In this document: one piece after another, positions 7,987 through 17,664 of the stretch | How the letters are laid out: each line of letters opens with the position of its first letter | Position numbering within the stretch: position 1 is the first letter of the stretch | Assembly (NCBI GenBank): GCA_910578605.1 | Contig: CAJTQG010000007.1 | Span: forward strand, 1-64,000 | Origin: an uncultured Lachnospiraceae bacterium | Lineage (GTDB): Bacteria; Bacillota; Clostridia; Lachnospirales; Lachnospiraceae | Direction: 5' to 3' | Length of the DNA: 64,000 bases | Position numbers and translations under genes: made by a program | The notes under the pieces: generated by a model | What the model was told of the DNA's origin: nothing | Databases searched by the model: none | Seen by the model: only the letters and a program-made list of their open reading frames with translations

Positions 7987-9339
7987 ATGACATACAAAGG
8001 AGATTCCCCAACAGAATTACAGACTTTATTAGAAAATAAAAAATATCGAATACTAAAAGAAACCTTGTCCGAGATGAATGAAGTAGATATTGCTTCCTTT
8101 ATAGAAGAACTAGATACCGAACAGGTTTTGCTTGTATTCCGGCTTCTCCCTAAGGATTTAGCCTTGGATGTGTTCGCATGCCTTCCTATTGAACATATGG
8201 AACATATTATTAACAGCATCGGTGATATGGAGCTTCGGGATATGATTGAAGATTTGTACACTGATGATGTGATGGATATGTTGGAGGAGCTGCCTGCCAC
8301 TATGGTAAAGCGTGTTATACAAACCGCCACTCCTGCCACCCGCTCCATTATCAACCAATACTTAAATTATCCGGAAAACAGCGCCGGAAGCATTATGACT
8401 GCCGAGTATGTGGCCTTAAAGAAAAATATGACCGTTGAGCAATCCTTGAATTACATTCGTCAGCACGGCGTAAACAAGGAAACCATTTACACCTGTTATG
8501 TGACAAACATTCACCGAAAGCTTGAGGGAGTAATCACCTTGAAAAATCTGGTAATGTCCCCAAGCAACGCTATTATCGCCGACATTATGGATGAGCACGT
8601 AATGAAGGCAACTACTACCGAAGACCCAGAGGAGATTGCCTACCGATTTAACAAATATAATCTTTTGTCCCTCCCTGTAGTAGACCACGAAAATCGCATT
8701 GTAGGCATTATCACGGTAGATGATGTAATGTCCGTGTTAGAACAGGAGACAACGGAAGACTTTGAAAAAATGGCTGCCATGCTTCCAAGTGAGAAGCCTT
8801 ATTTGAAAACCAGTGTTTTCACTTTAGCTAAAAATCGTATTCTTTGGCTGTTAGTTTTAATGGTGAGCAGCATGATTACCGGCGGAATTCTAGCAAGCTA
8901 CGAGGAAGCCTTCGCTGTTCTTCCTCTGCTGGTATCCTTTATCCCCATGCTGACCGGAACCGGAGGCAATGCCGGAAGCCAAAGCAGCACTCTAGTCATC
9001 CGCGGTATGACGTTAAATGAAATACGCCCCAAAGACATATTCAAGGTTGTCTTTAAGGAATTTCGGGTAGGGCTTTTGTGCGGTATTGCTTTGGCGGCAG
9101 TCAACTATATTCGCCTGATTATCTTTTATCCCGGCCAGGAATTAATCTGCCTTACCGTGGTACTCAGCCTGCTTCTCACTATTATTATGGCAAAATGCGT
9201 TGGCTGCATGCTGCCAATCGGAGCAAAAAAACTGCACTTAGACCCTGCCATTATGGCAGCGCCATTGATTTCCACTATTGTGGACGCCTTTAGTCTGATT
9301 ATTTATTTTCAAATTGCATGCGCTCTTCTGCACATATAA
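7987..9339 (+). CDS. mgtE: Magnesium transporter MgtE
   Basis: A 450-residue protein matching MgtE throughout: N-terminal superhelical domain (about 1-130), tandem CBS domains (about 135-255), and a C-terminal domain with five membrane segments starting near residue 280. The conserved GTGGNAGSQSS stretch near residue 325 lines the pore. MgtE is a dimeric Mg2+ channel whose cytosolic domains close the pore when internal Mg2+ is high. AGGAGGG precedes the start. It follows trpD by 106 nt on the same strand; I see no Mg2+ riboswitch in that gap. Confidence 0.93.
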   Translation: MTYKGDSPTELQTLLENKKYRILKETLSEMNEVDIASFIEELDTEQVLLVFRLLPKDLALDVFACLPIEHMEHIINSIGDMELRDMIEDLYTDDVMDMLEELPATMVKRVIQTATPATRSIINQYLNYPENSAGSIMTAEYVALKKNMTVEQSLNYIRQHGVNKETIYTCYVTNIHRKLEGVITLKNLVMSPSNAIIADIMDEHVMKATTTEDPEEIAYRFNKYNLLSLPVVDHENRIVGIITVDDVMSVLEQETTEDFEKMAAMLPSEKPYLKTSVFTLAKNRILWLLVLMVSSMITGGILASYEEAFAVLPLLVSFIPMLTGTGGNAGSQSSTLVIRGMTLNEIRPKDIFKVVFKEFRVGLLCGIALAAVNYIRLIIFYPGQELICLTVVLSLLLTIIMAKCVGCMLPIGAKKLHLDPAIMAAPLISTIVDAFSLIIYFQIACALLHI

Positions 9340-9380
9340 AAGGAATGGACAATAGAATCAAAATATGTTTCTTAAAACGT

Positions 9381-9414
9381 TAAAATGGACAGCATTGGGA
9401 GTGCTGTCCATTTT
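9381..9414 (+). terminator. Terminator after mgtE
   Basis: AAATGGACAGCA pairs with TGCTGTCCATTT around a short loop; the A/T tails fit termination in either direction. Confidence 0.7.
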
Positions 9415-9523
9415 AGGAGAAGGTATTTCTTTTTATGGGGTGTAGCAAAAACTATATAATGTATTGGGGGTTTACGTTAATTAGTATAACAAACAAGGTG
9501 ACATAAGTCTGCACAATCTTTAC

Positions 9524-9582
9524 AAAAAAGAGAGAAAGTTTTTGTGCATCTTTTAGTTGCCACTCTCACCTTCTCTCTTTTC
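9524..9582 (-). terminator. Terminator after ftsH
   Basis: On the minus strand AAAGAGAGAAGG pairs with ACTTTCTCTCTTT, followed by Ts, 25 nt after the ftsH stop codon. It would end the hup-to-ftsH operon. Confidence 0.6.
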
Positions 9583-9606
9583 TGTTTTACATATTCACCA
9601 ATTCTT

Positions 9607-11430
9607 TTAGGTAAATAATGCTTCAAATTCACTTTGCCCGATTTTCTCCTTCTCCATAAGAAGCTGGGCGCTTTTCTCCAAAATGTCTCTATGCTCTACA
9701 ATAATCTTTTTTGCCTTCTCATAGCAATCATCTACAATATCTTTAATTTCCTGGTCTATCAATGCCGCTGTATTCTCTGCATAAGCCTTTGAATGTGCTG
9801 CAAAATCTCTTCCAATAAACACTTCCTCATCTTCATTGCCATAGTGAATCAATCCCAGTTTGCTGGACATACCATACTTGGTAACCATAGCTCTGGCTGT
9901 GGAGGTAGCCTGCTTTATATCTTGGGAAGCACCAGTTGTAATATCGTCAAAGACAATCTCCTCCGCAATCCGTCCGCCCAATGTCACCATAATATCCTGA
10001 AGCATCTTGCCCTTCGTATTAAACATTTCATCCTTGGCCGGCAGCGGCATAGTATATCCTGCTGCACCGGTTCCTGTAGGAATCACAGACACCGTATGGA
10101 CAGGCCCCACATCCGGCAGAACATGGAACAGTATAGCGTGACCGGACTCGTGATAAGCTGTAATTTTCTTTTCCTTCTCAGAGATAATGCGGCTTTTCTT
10201 CTCCTTACCGATACCGACCTTGATAAAGGCATTTTTAATATCTTCCTGCACAATAAAAGGTTTGTTCTCTTTTGCAGCAGATATAGCCGCCTCATTGAGC
10301 AGATTCTCTAAATCTGCGCCATTAAAGCCTGCTGTAGTACGTGCAATCTCTTCAAGATTTACATCATCGCCTAATGGTTTATTCTTTGCATGTACCTGCA
10401 ATATTTCTTCTCTTCCCCTTACATCTGGACGTCCCACCGTAATCTGCCGGTCAAAACGCCCTGGTCTTAAAATGGCAGGGTCAAGTATGTCTACACGGTT
10501 TGTGGCAGCCATCACAATAATACCCTCGTTCATTCCAAAACCATCCATCTCCACCAGCATCTGGTTCAAGGTCTGCTCTCTCTCGTCATGTCCGCCGCCC
10601 ATACCAGTACCGCGCCTTCTTGCCACTGCATCAATCTCATCTATAAATACAATACAAGGTGAATTTTTCTTGGCATCCTCAAACAAATCACGCACCCTGG
10701 ATGCACCCACACCTACAAACATCTCTACAAAATCAGAACCAGAAATGCTGAAGAAGGGAACTCGCGCTTCCCCTGCTACTGCCTTTGCCAGCAATGTCTT
10801 ACCTGTTCCCGGAGGCCCATAGAGAATTACACCCTTTGGAATCCTTGCCCCTAACTCCATATATTTTTTTGGATTCTGAAGAAAATCTACGATTTCCTCT
10901 AATTCTTCCTTCTCCTCCTTTAATCCAGCTACACTAGAAAAATTGTATTTCTTCACAGTGTCTGTCACCAGTCTGGCACGGTTCTTTCCAAAATTCATCA
11001 TCTTACCGCCGCCGCCGCTGCCTGCCTGATTGTTCATCATACTAAAAAATACTACGATTAACACAAATGCTATCAAAATGGGAAGAATCGTTGTGAGAAA
11101 GAAATTATCTCTGTCCACATCATTGATTACCAACTCGATAGATTGTTGACCCCCATATTCCTCCAAATCATCTGATACCACGTTGACATCCGGTATATAG
11201 AGACTTTTCTCCTTATTATCCTTCATGGTAATTTTCAGCACGCCGGTAGGAACCTCTTTATTTTGATCTACCTCCACCTTAACTACCTTTTCTTCCTTCA
11301 CATCCGACAAAAAATCTGCGTATGAATAATTTTCATCTGTCTGCTTCCCCACCGCAATATAGTAAACCACACCTAATATGGCTACCATTAGTACTAAGTA
11401 GAATCCTATTCCTTTCATTTGTTTACCCAA
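9607..11430 (-). CDS. ftsH: ATP-dependent zinc metalloprotease FtsH
   Basis: A 607-residue membrane AAA+ protease that degrades membrane and short-lived proteins. The start is a TTG at 11430, six nt after GGAGGG; the next ATG is 12 nt further in and too far from the SD. Two membrane segments (about 7-25 and 108-128) flank an extracytoplasmic domain; then Walker A GPPGTGKT near residue 205, Walker B IVFIDEIDA, the second region of homology, and the zinc site HESGH near residue 425. A flexible glycine stretch follows the second membrane segment. It is the last gene of the operon. Confidence 0.95.
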   Translation of the reverse strand: MGKQMKGIGFYLVLMVAILGVVYYIAVGKQTDENYSYADFLSDVKEEKVVKVEVDQNKEVPTGVLKITMKDNKEKSLYIPDVNVVSDDLEEYGGQQSIELVINDVDRDNFFLTTILPILIAFVLIVVFFSMMNNQAGSGGGGKMMNFGKNRARLVTDTVKKYNFSSVAGLKEEKEELEEIVDFLQNPKKYMELGARIPKGVILYGPPGTGKTLLAKAVAGEARVPFFSISGSDFVEMFVGVGASRVRDLFEDAKKNSPCIVFIDEIDAVARRRGTGMGGGHDEREQTLNQMLVEMDGFGMNEGIIVMAATNRVDILDPAILRPGRFDRQITVGRPDVRGREEILQVHAKNKPLGDDVNLEEIARTTAGFNGADLENLLNEAAISAAKENKPFIVQEDIKNAFIKVGIGKEKKSRIISEKEKKITAYHESGHAILFHVLPDVGPVHTVSVIPTGTGAAGYTMPLPAKDEMFNTKGKMLQDIMVTLGGRIAEEIVFDDITTGASQDIKQATSTARAMVTKYGMSSKLGLIHYGNEDEEVFIGRDFAAHSKAYAENTAALIDQEIKDIVDDCYEKAKKIIVEHRDILEKSAQLLMEKEKIGQSEFEALFT

Positions 11431-11517
11431 GATTCTCCCTCCTTTTATTTCTAATCTATTATTTATGATTCAAGAGTCAAAAGTCAGAATTACTTCCTGC
11501 CTTACGAAGTGTTTTTG

Positions 11518-11544
11518 CTTTATAGGACGCCAATTCCTATAAAG
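11518..11544. other. Inverted repeat between tilS and ftsH
   Basis: CTTTATAGGA pairs with TCCTATAAAG around 7 nt, with no T run on either side. The tilS-ftsH gap (206 bp) holds nothing else I recognise; in related genomes hpt often sits here. Confidence 0.5.
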
Positions 11545-11636
11545 TAAGAATAAGTTCTGACAAAATAACTCGCTCACACATGAACAATTATAAGTCCCTC
11601 CTTACGAATCATATGAAGAGATTTTCCCTTATATTC

Positions 11637-13175
11637 CTATTGGCTCTCTGGGCTCATAATTAACTCTACCTGGAATACTTTGTCCTGCCCAGGTACAACC
11701 TTATACGCCTCACTTAGCCGATAACCTATCACCCATATTATTTCACTTCCATCTGCTAACAACAATATATCATCTCGTTTTTCTGCGGGAATTTTACAAT
11801 CAATAAAAAAATCCTTTAATTTCTTGTGCCCGCCAGACTTACAAACCGCAATCATATCCTTGCTTCTTCGAGTTCTAATTTGCAGACTATTTTTAATCTT
11901 ATCACAATTCAGCCATTTCGTATAGGTATTTTCTGGGAAAATCACATTTTTTTCCTGAATTTTTTTTTCACAATACCGAAAAACTGCCTCTGCCTCAGGT
12001 ATATATACTTCTCCTGACATCCTTCCTTGTTCTAAAACAATCTCTACAACCTTGTTATTTTGCCGATTATTTTTCTTTTTATTCTCTTCTAAATCCCTTT
12101 TCAATGGGATTTCTTTCATTATACTATGAATCACTATATTTTTATCTATTTTCTTATCTATTGATTTTTTTTCTCCACAAACATCCTTTATATTGGTCTT
12201 ATAAAAAAAGATTTGCTCATATCCCACTCTTCCACGAACAAAATGAGGAAAATCCACAATACTTCCTGTTCTCCCCCTAAGCATAGCCACTGCCTGTACA
12301 ATATGCACCATTGACACATCCTTTATCTTTCCCCCTGTACATTCCAGCGCCCTGCGCATCACACCTGACTGTATTGCCCCCGGCATCCCCCCAAGCTTTT
12401 TCTTATCAATTTCTAGTTCACCATTCCTATTCCATTTGCTCATCAAGACAAAAGCTTCCTCTATGCGTTCCTCCATATAATCCTGTATCTGCCTTTGCTG
12501 CCATGCCGCCTGAAGGACATGCTGACCTGCCTTGGCATTGACATTCTCTTCAAGCCATGGAAGCAATTGATTTCTTATGCGGTTCCTCATATAAATATCC
12601 ATTGCATTTGTAGAATCACTGCAATAGGAAATTTGATTTTCTTCTAACTCCTGCACAATTTCATTTTTTGTACAAAACAGCAGAGGGCGGATAAGCTCTC
12701 CACTGACTGGCGCCATACCGCACAGTCCTTTGCTCCCACTCCCCCGAAACAAGTTCATCAAAACTGTCTCTATCTGGTCATCTCCGTGATGTGCTACCGC
12801 TATCCTGTCACAGCCATACTTTTTTGCAGTTGCCCTCATATGACGATAGCGCAGTATTCTCCCTGCCTCCTCATGACTTATTTTATGTGTGCGGGCATAT
12901 TTTGGAACATCCTCCAATCTCTCATAATATTGGATTCCCCACTTAGCACACAGCTCCTTGGCATAAGCTCTATCCCTGTCTGCCTCCTCCCCCCTGATGC
13001 CATGGTGCATATGGAACGCACACACCGAAAAATCATATTTGCCGCTCAGCCTAAAAAGCAATAAAAGCAGACAGACAGAATCAGCGCCCCCGGACAAACC
13101 TACGAGAACGCTGCTTCCTGCTGCTACCATTTGATACTGCTCACATGTATTCCAAACCTTTTCTTCCAGATTCAT
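11637..13175 (-). CDS. tilS: tRNA(Ile)-lysidine synthetase
   Basis: A 512-residue protein that modifies C34 of tRNA-Ile(CAU) to lysidine. The ATP-pyrophosphatase P-loop SGGADSVCLL is at about residue 29, followed by the HHGIRGEEADRD and HHGDDQIET motifs of the N-type ATPase fold, with the TilS substrate-binding and C-terminal domains behind. It is longer than most TilS (about 430-480) because of a Lys/Asn-rich insertion around residues 330-375 before the C-terminal domain. It lies between spoIIE and ftsH as in other Clostridia. Confidence 0.92.
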   Translation of the reverse strand: MNLEEKVWNTCEQYQMVAAGSSVLVGLSGGADSVCLLLLLFRLSGKYDFSVCAFHMHHGIRGEEADRDRAYAKELCAKWGIQYYERLEDVPKYARTHKISHEEAGRILRYRHMRATAKKYGCDRIAVAHHGDDQIETVLMNLFRGSGSKGLCGMAPVSGELIRPLLFCTKNEIVQELEENQISYCSDSTNAMDIYMRNRIRNQLLPWLEENVNAKAGQHVLQAAWQQRQIQDYMEERIEEAFVLMSKWNRNGELEIDKKKLGGMPGAIQSGVMRRALECTGGKIKDVSMVHIVQAVAMLRGRTGSIVDFPHFVRGRVGYEQIFFYKTNIKDVCGEKKSIDKKIDKNIVIHSIMKEIPLKRDLEENKKKNNRQNNKVVEIVLEQGRMSGEVYIPEAEAVFRYCEKKIQEKNVIFPENTYTKWLNCDKIKNSLQIRTRRSKDMIAVCKSGGHKKLKDFFIDCKIPAEKRDDILLLADGSEIIWVIGYRLSEAYKVVPGQDKVFQVELIMSPESQ

Positions 13176-13231
13176 TGTACGCCATACCTTTCTGTCGCAT
13201 ATTATTATTACTTCTGTTTATATTTACATCC

Positions 13232-15688
13232 CTATGCCGCCGACTTGTTCCAAATTCCTGTCACCAACACGGTCATATCATCCGTCGGTACATTATCCAC
13301 ATGCTCCATTGCTTTTCTCAAAATCGCCCTTGCCATTTCTTTTGGATTTTTTAATTGTATATCCTGAATAATAGAGCTCATAGCATATTCCTTATTTTTT
13401 GCCTCCAACGCTTCCACAATACCGTCAGAAACCATTATTACATAATCTCCATCATATAATTTTTTGCTGGTGCTGTCAAGGTCCACCTGCCCAAGCACTC
13501 CCATTGGCATAGATGTACTTTTCATCACCTCCACCCAATTTCCTCTCTTAATAAATGTAGATGCTGCCCCCAACTTTACGAAATCACACATTCCCGAATA
13601 TAAATCTATCACCCCCATATCCAAGGTGGTAGGGCCCTGAACCTGAGGATTCATCAGCAGACAGGAATTAATCAGCCTTAATGCCGCCTCCGTAGCAAAA
13701 CCACACTCCAACATCTGCCCTAACAACTCCATCACCATGGCGCTGTCATGGTTTGCCTCCAGACCAGAGCCCATCCCGTCCGACAATCCGATAAAAAACT
13801 GTCCGTTTTCCAATTGCGATACAATAAAATTATCACCGGATATTCTCTCTTTGTCCTTCACCTTTTTTACACACCCATGAAGCACACGAAATTTTGTGTC
13901 CTCACGAAAAGTAATGCTTACCTCCTCCTGTCCGATTACATTTCTGCTGTCCGCCGCCATTATCATATCCATCTCCATACATTCGCCCAATAAATTGGCG
14001 GCCTCCTTTGTAGTAATACAATTTCCTCTCTCCGCTCTCAAAGTTAATATCATCTCTCTGTTGTGACGCCTGTCCTCCAGCATTGTCATTCTTTTTATCA
14101 CCATCTTGGCACTCTTAAATCTTTTTCGTATGTACTCCTCCCTCTCCTGGGGGATAGACACCATAATGTACTCATCGCTTGTGCAGCTCTGGAGAATCTG
14201 GGACATTTCCTGAAGCTGGAGGGCCACCGCCTCCCTAGAGTCCATCAACTTATTTTTCCACAGCAAGTCCAGCCTTGCCTTTTCCAAATCATGGTTAACA
14301 TCTATTAAAAACCGTTCTATATCACTGCACTCATCCACAAAGACATCTGGTATATCCCCCCTGTCCAGCACGCCCTTTCTTTTTGCCTTTGTAGCCATTT
14401 TTTTTAAGTTTCGCATCAATTCATCTCTCTTTTTTGCCCTTATCTCGTTTTGCTGCCTTAACTCCTCCATCCGCTGCCGCCTTTTTTGCTGTCTTAACTC
14501 CTCCAAGAGCAAAGGAGGCATCCCTTGAAACACGCCCTTTTCCTCCTCCATCTCCATTTCCTGCTGAATTTCCATCTCTATCTCCCCAGGAAGCTCATCC
14601 ACAAACATAATTTCATACTTGTCCATCACACTGGCCGCATGTTCATTTACAATTTCATTTACCTGCCGCATGGCAAGTCCCTTTACTTGAGTTGGAATCT
14701 CCCACAGGGTTCCCGCCATATGCCCAAAGAGCTCTGCTATATGCTGTATTTGACTGTGATTTTCCAATATCACCTCCTCAGGAGGCTCCTCCTTTTTCTT
14801 GGCATGATAGACAAATGCTACGCTGGAAGGCAAAAGCATAAACACCACACCGGAAGCTAAGAAGCCTTGTATCCATCCATTTTCCAAAAGCACCGGACAA
14901 TAATTGTACCCAATCATCAGAACTCCAAACAGTACTCCTAATATGCTAGTAAGGCGCCCTAACTCTCGAAAAGCTCCCGCAAAAATTCCCAATATCCCCA
15001 GAAAACCTATCATTTCCAAATTTCCTGTGGCAAGTCCCCACACTATGCCGCAGGCAGTTCCCGTGACGGCACCCATCCCCACACCATATTTAAAGCCTAA
15101 CAGCAGCAGGGATGTGTAGATAAATGTCTGCGTCAAGGCAAATGGCAATGTAGTCTTATCACTGATAAAAAACAAACTGATTCCTACAATAGATGCCATA
15201 CTGATAATTTCTTCCCCCGAAAAATCCATATGAGAGTTATGCTCCAATATTCCTTCCATGCCTACACTAAAAATAACTGTCAATGCAAAAGTCAATATTC
15301 CAACCGCCAGCTCCATCACCATCTCTTTCCCAGTGGCCGTACTAGACATTGCCTGCATAATAGTATCGGTCCATTCCATTATTGTTATGGAAACTCCGGC
15401 AAACAGGGCATATAAATAATAATTTTTTTGCTTTGTTCTGTATTCCGCCAAAGCCACAGAGCAAACAAGCACCAACATGGCCATAGTGTATTTGAGTACC
15501 TCCATAAAGCTCATAGACCAAGCTGCCCCCGCCACATAGAGCAGCAGCGTCAGCACTCTCATGCCGCAGTTGCCGTAAAGCGCCGCAAAATACCCCATTC
15601 CAATGGGAAAATATCCCATCACCATGCTGGTAGTCATCACCAGACCAATTATCTGCAGTAAAATTTCCTTTCCCTTTTTTTGATACAT
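13232..15688 (-). CDS. spoIIE: Stage II sporulation protein E, sigma-F-activating phosphatase
   Basis: An 818-residue protein with about ten N-terminal membrane segments (to about residue 310), a coiled-coil linker region rich in Glu/Gln/Arg, and a C-terminal PP2C phosphatase domain containing GLSDGMGSGLEA and DYVIMVSDGIVEA. SpoIIE dephosphorylates SpoIIAA at the asymmetric septum, releasing sigma-F in the forespore. GGGGAGG lies 6 nt before the ATG at 15688; an upstream in-frame ATG lacks an SD. A Spo0A-type promoter is upstream. This gene identifies the organism as an endospore former. Confidence 0.95.
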   Translation of the reverse strand: MYQKKGKEILLQIIGLVMTTSMVMGYFPIGMGYFAALYGNCGMRVLTLLLYVAGAAWSMSFMEVLKYTMAMLVLVCSVALAEYRTKQKNYYLYALFAGVSITIMEWTDTIMQAMSSTATGKEMVMELAVGILTFALTVIFSVGMEGILEHNSHMDFSGEEIISMASIVGISLFFISDKTTLPFALTQTFIYTSLLLLGFKYGVGMGAVTGTACGIVWGLATGNLEMIGFLGILGIFAGAFRELGRLTSILGVLFGVLMIGYNYCPVLLENGWIQGFLASGVVFMLLPSSVAFVYHAKKKEEPPEEVILENHSQIQHIAELFGHMAGTLWEIPTQVKGLAMRQVNEIVNEHAASVMDKYEIMFVDELPGEIEMEIQQEMEMEEEKGVFQGMPPLLLEELRQQKRRQRMEELRQQNEIRAKKRDELMRNLKKMATKAKRKGVLDRGDIPDVFVDECSDIERFLIDVNHDLEKARLDLLWKNKLMDSREAVALQLQEMSQILQSCTSDEYIMVSIPQEREEYIRKRFKSAKMVIKRMTMLEDRRHNREMILTLRAERGNCITTKEAANLLGECMEMDMIMAADSRNVIGQEEVSITFREDTKFRVLHGCVKKVKDKERISGDNFIVSQLENGQFFIGLSDGMGSGLEANHDSAMVMELLGQMLECGFATEAALRLINSCLLMNPQVQGPTTLDMGVIDLYSGMCDFVKLGAASTFIKRGNWVEVMKSTSMPMGVLGQVDLDSTSKKLYDGDYVIMVSDGIVEALEAKNKEYAMSSIIQDIQLKNPKEMARAILRKAMEHVDNVPTDDMTVLVTGIWNKSAA

Positions 15689-15797
15689 AAGTATCCTCCC
15701 CTTCTTCATAATTTTTCGCCCTGGTGCAATGAATATTTTCTCTATTCACAGTACTTTCATAGCAAACAAAAAGACATGCACCTTGGGTGTGCATGCC

Positions 15798-15830
15798 ATT
15801 ATAGCCGCTGTGCTATTCTTTTTTTGTCAA
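15798..15830 (-). promoter_or_regulatory. Spo0A-type spoIIE promoter (21-bp spacer) with 0A boxes
   Basis: Minus strand TTGACA (15825-15830) and TATAAT (15798-15803) are both perfect but separated by 21 bp, the unusual spacing known for Spo0A-dependent sigma-A promoters such as B. subtilis spoIIE and spoIIG. A perfect 0A box TTTGTCAAA (plus strand 15823-15831) overlaps the -35, and a second similar sequence (TTTGTCTAA, minus strand near 15858-15866) lies upstream. Confidence 0.8.
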
Positions 15831-15945
15831 ACGAAAGAAGAAAAATCTAATAATTTTTAGACAAAAACACGTTCAAACCTTCATTTGAATCGAATGGAGG
15901 GATTTCATTTTTATTAAGAAATTCATCTTAATAACTTGCTGCTAA

Positions 15946-16236
15946 CTATTCCGCCGGCTTAAAAATTATCTCATCCGGATATACAAGCCCAAGCTTTTTT
16001 GCCATTTCCTCCACATATTGTTTTGTCTGAACGTATACTCTTTTCTCTTCCAGTTCCTTGGAACGCTCCTGTTCCTCGGAAAGCCGTTCCTCAAGCTCCT
16101 GCTCTCTTGCTTCCAACTGGTTATTTTTTTCTTTCAACCCGTCGGTGCGAATCGCTATCACTGCACAGAAAGCAATCACCACAATGGTAATACCAAGCAT
16201 TCCCAGTCTGTTAGAGTTCCTTTTTCCCCTTGCCAT
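15946..16236 (-). CDS. divIC: Septum formation initiator, DivIC/FtsB family
   Basis: A 96-residue bitopic membrane protein: basic N-terminus, one membrane segment (about 12-32), then a Glu-rich coiled coil and a short conserved tail (KKLGLVYPDEIIFKP). DivIC/FtsB forms a complex with FtsL and DivIB that activates septal wall synthesis. GAGGTG lies 6 nt before the ATG at 16236; a GTG three codons earlier is less likely. The start lies inside the end of yabQ, so translation is probably coupled. Confidence 0.9.
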   Translation of the reverse strand: MARGKRNSNRLGMLGITIVVIAFCAVIAIRTDGLKEKNNQLEAREQELEERLSEEQERSKELEEKRVYVQTKQYVEEMAKKLGLVYPDEIIFKPAE

Positions 16237-16759
16237 CTCTTTCACCTCTTTTTGAACTTAATTTATCCTCTGCATGCTGCTTTCTCATCTCGTCCTTTAA
16301 CCTTTGTCTCTTTATTTTGTCGTTTTTTCTTTTTTGCCTTTTTTCATTTAGTTTTTGCTTGTGTCTTATTCTAACCATTTTTATAAAATTTTTCAATGGT
16401 TTTAGCAATCTTTTTATTTGCCTGCCGAAAAAACGAAGAGGTGAAAGTAAAAATTGAATAAACTTTGACACATACTTAACAAGCAGCTTGCTTATAGTAG
16501 CAAAATATAAGTATGCCCCCATTCCAATGCCTGCCAGATGATACCAGCGGATATTGCCACTGTTTTTACGCAAAATAAGAGAAAACACTAATATACCACA
16601 CACAAGCCAGTAACATACATCTTGGGCACCTACCGACCATTTCTGCTGCCTGCATACTCTTCTAAATATTCTTAGAACATCATAGCCAACAGAAAGAATC
16701 ATTCCACACACCATGGAATCCCAAAGCAGCTGAAGTTCATATATAATTTCATCACTCAT
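16211..16759 (-). CDS. yabQ: Spore cortex biosynthesis protein YabQ
   Basis: A 182-residue protein with four predicted membrane segments in the first 110 residues and a long very basic cytoplasmic tail (Lys/Arg-rich from about residue 110 on). This and its position between yabP and divIC match YabQ, a mother-cell membrane protein needed for cortex formation. Its ATG overlaps the yabP stop as ATGA. The extended basic tail is longer than the core family domain. Confidence 0.88.
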   Translation of the reverse strand: MSDEIIYELQLLWDSMVCGMILSVGYDVLRIFRRVCRQQKWSVGAQDVCYWLVCGILVFSLILRKNSGNIRWYHLAGIGMGAYLYFATISKLLVKYVSKFIQFLLSPLRFFGRQIKRLLKPLKNFIKMVRIRHKQKLNEKRQKRKNDKIKRQRLKDEMRKQHAEDKLSSKRGERDGKGKKEL

Positions 16760-17055
16760 CGAAATAACCTGCTCAATACCGATTCGCTTTTCTTGGCAAA
16801 ATTAGTCACCTCTGAATAGGTCAGGCTGTCCACTCTGCCCTCAATATCCACCTCTCCCTTTTCCACATTAATTCGGTTTACATGAAGATCCTCCCCCTTG
16901 ATATGAAGCATCCCCTGCTGGGTCTCCAAAAGCACTTCCTTTAAATCAAATGAAATCACATCACTGATTCCCGTCAAGACAGCAGAATTCCTATTATTCA
17001 ATGATAATTTATGACTGCCCACCCTAGGCTGGGGCTTGCCTGTTCTCTCTTCCAT
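16756..17055 (-). CDS. yabP: Sporulation protein YabP
   Basis: A 99-residue protein of the YabP/YqfC family, which acts in spore coat or cortex assembly in the mother cell. The start at 17055 is preferred over a codon 10 residues earlier because a GAGG lies before it and the length then fits the family. Characteristic stretches are HKLSLNNRNSAVLTGISDV and the following beta-rich region. It is followed by yabQ with a 4-nt overlap. Confidence 0.9.
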   Translation of the reverse strand: MEERTGKPQPRVGSHKLSLNNRNSAVLTGISDVISFDLKEVLLETQQGMLHIKGEDLHVNRINVEKGEVDIEGRVDSLTYSEVTNFAKKSESVLSRLFR

Positions 17056-17224
17056 ATTTGTGATCCTCGCTTTCCTAATAAACATTTTTACGCTTTACAA
17101 TACTTTTCATTATATCTTTTGATTGCTAATTCCAATCTATGAAAGCAAGGACACATTTATTCTTTATTTATCTTATATTTCTCTTTTCACAAATAGACTC
17201 CATTTGAAATTCATAAGAATACTA

Positions 17225-17464
17225 CTACAGCTCCTTGTACATTTCCTTCGCATCCTCCTTGCGAACCGCCTGGGCAATATCTGTAACCTCTACCTTTACA
17301 CTGCGGGTTCCAAACTGAATCTCAATCACATCTCCCACCTTTACATTCAGAGAAGCCTTGGCTGTCTTTCCGTTTACCAGCACTCTGCCTGCGTCACATG
17401 CCTCATTGGCTACGGTTCTTCTCTTAATCAATCTAGATACCTTTAAATATTTATCTAATCTCAT
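17225..17464 (-). CDS. rqcP: S4-domain RNA-binding protein RqcP (YabO)
   Basis: A 79-residue protein consisting of a single S4 RNA-binding domain, beginning MRLDKYLKVSRLIKRRTVA. RqcP/YabO works with RqcH in ribosome quality control, helping alanine-tail addition to nascent chains on split 50S subunits. It sits between hup and yabP, its usual place in Firmicutes. The SD (AAAGGA) is some distance from the ATG. Confidence 0.92.
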   Translation of the reverse strand: MRLDKYLKVSRLIKRRTVANEACDAGRVLVNGKTAKASLNVKVGDVIEIQFGTRSVKVEVTDIAQAVRKEDAKEMYKEL

Positions 17465-17610
17465 ATTTATTCACATATTTTCCTTTCTGCTTATTCTAGT
17501 CTCATATATTTCTATGTTGTTTCTATATTTACACCTGTATTCCCAAAGATTTTTCTATATAAAACAAAAAATCAAGAGGAATTGTGTACATGTTAATGGA
17601 TTAAGTAAAA

Positions 17611-17650
17611 GAAAAAATGCCTTGCTTATACAAGCAAAGCATTTTCCTTT
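17611..17650 (-). terminator. Hairpin after hup
   Basis: ATGCTTTGCTTG and CAAGCAAGGCAT-type arms (17617-17645, minus strand) form a near-perfect stem followed by a T run 15 nt after the hup stop. It is likely a partial terminator, letting the abundant HU message exceed that of the downstream operon. Confidence 0.75.
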
Positions 17651-17664
17651 TGTCATGATCCACT

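Noticed and set aside
9793..10822. Long plus-strand frames inside ftsH
   Set aside because: They are antisense shadows of a highly conserved gene and lack ribosome-binding sites.
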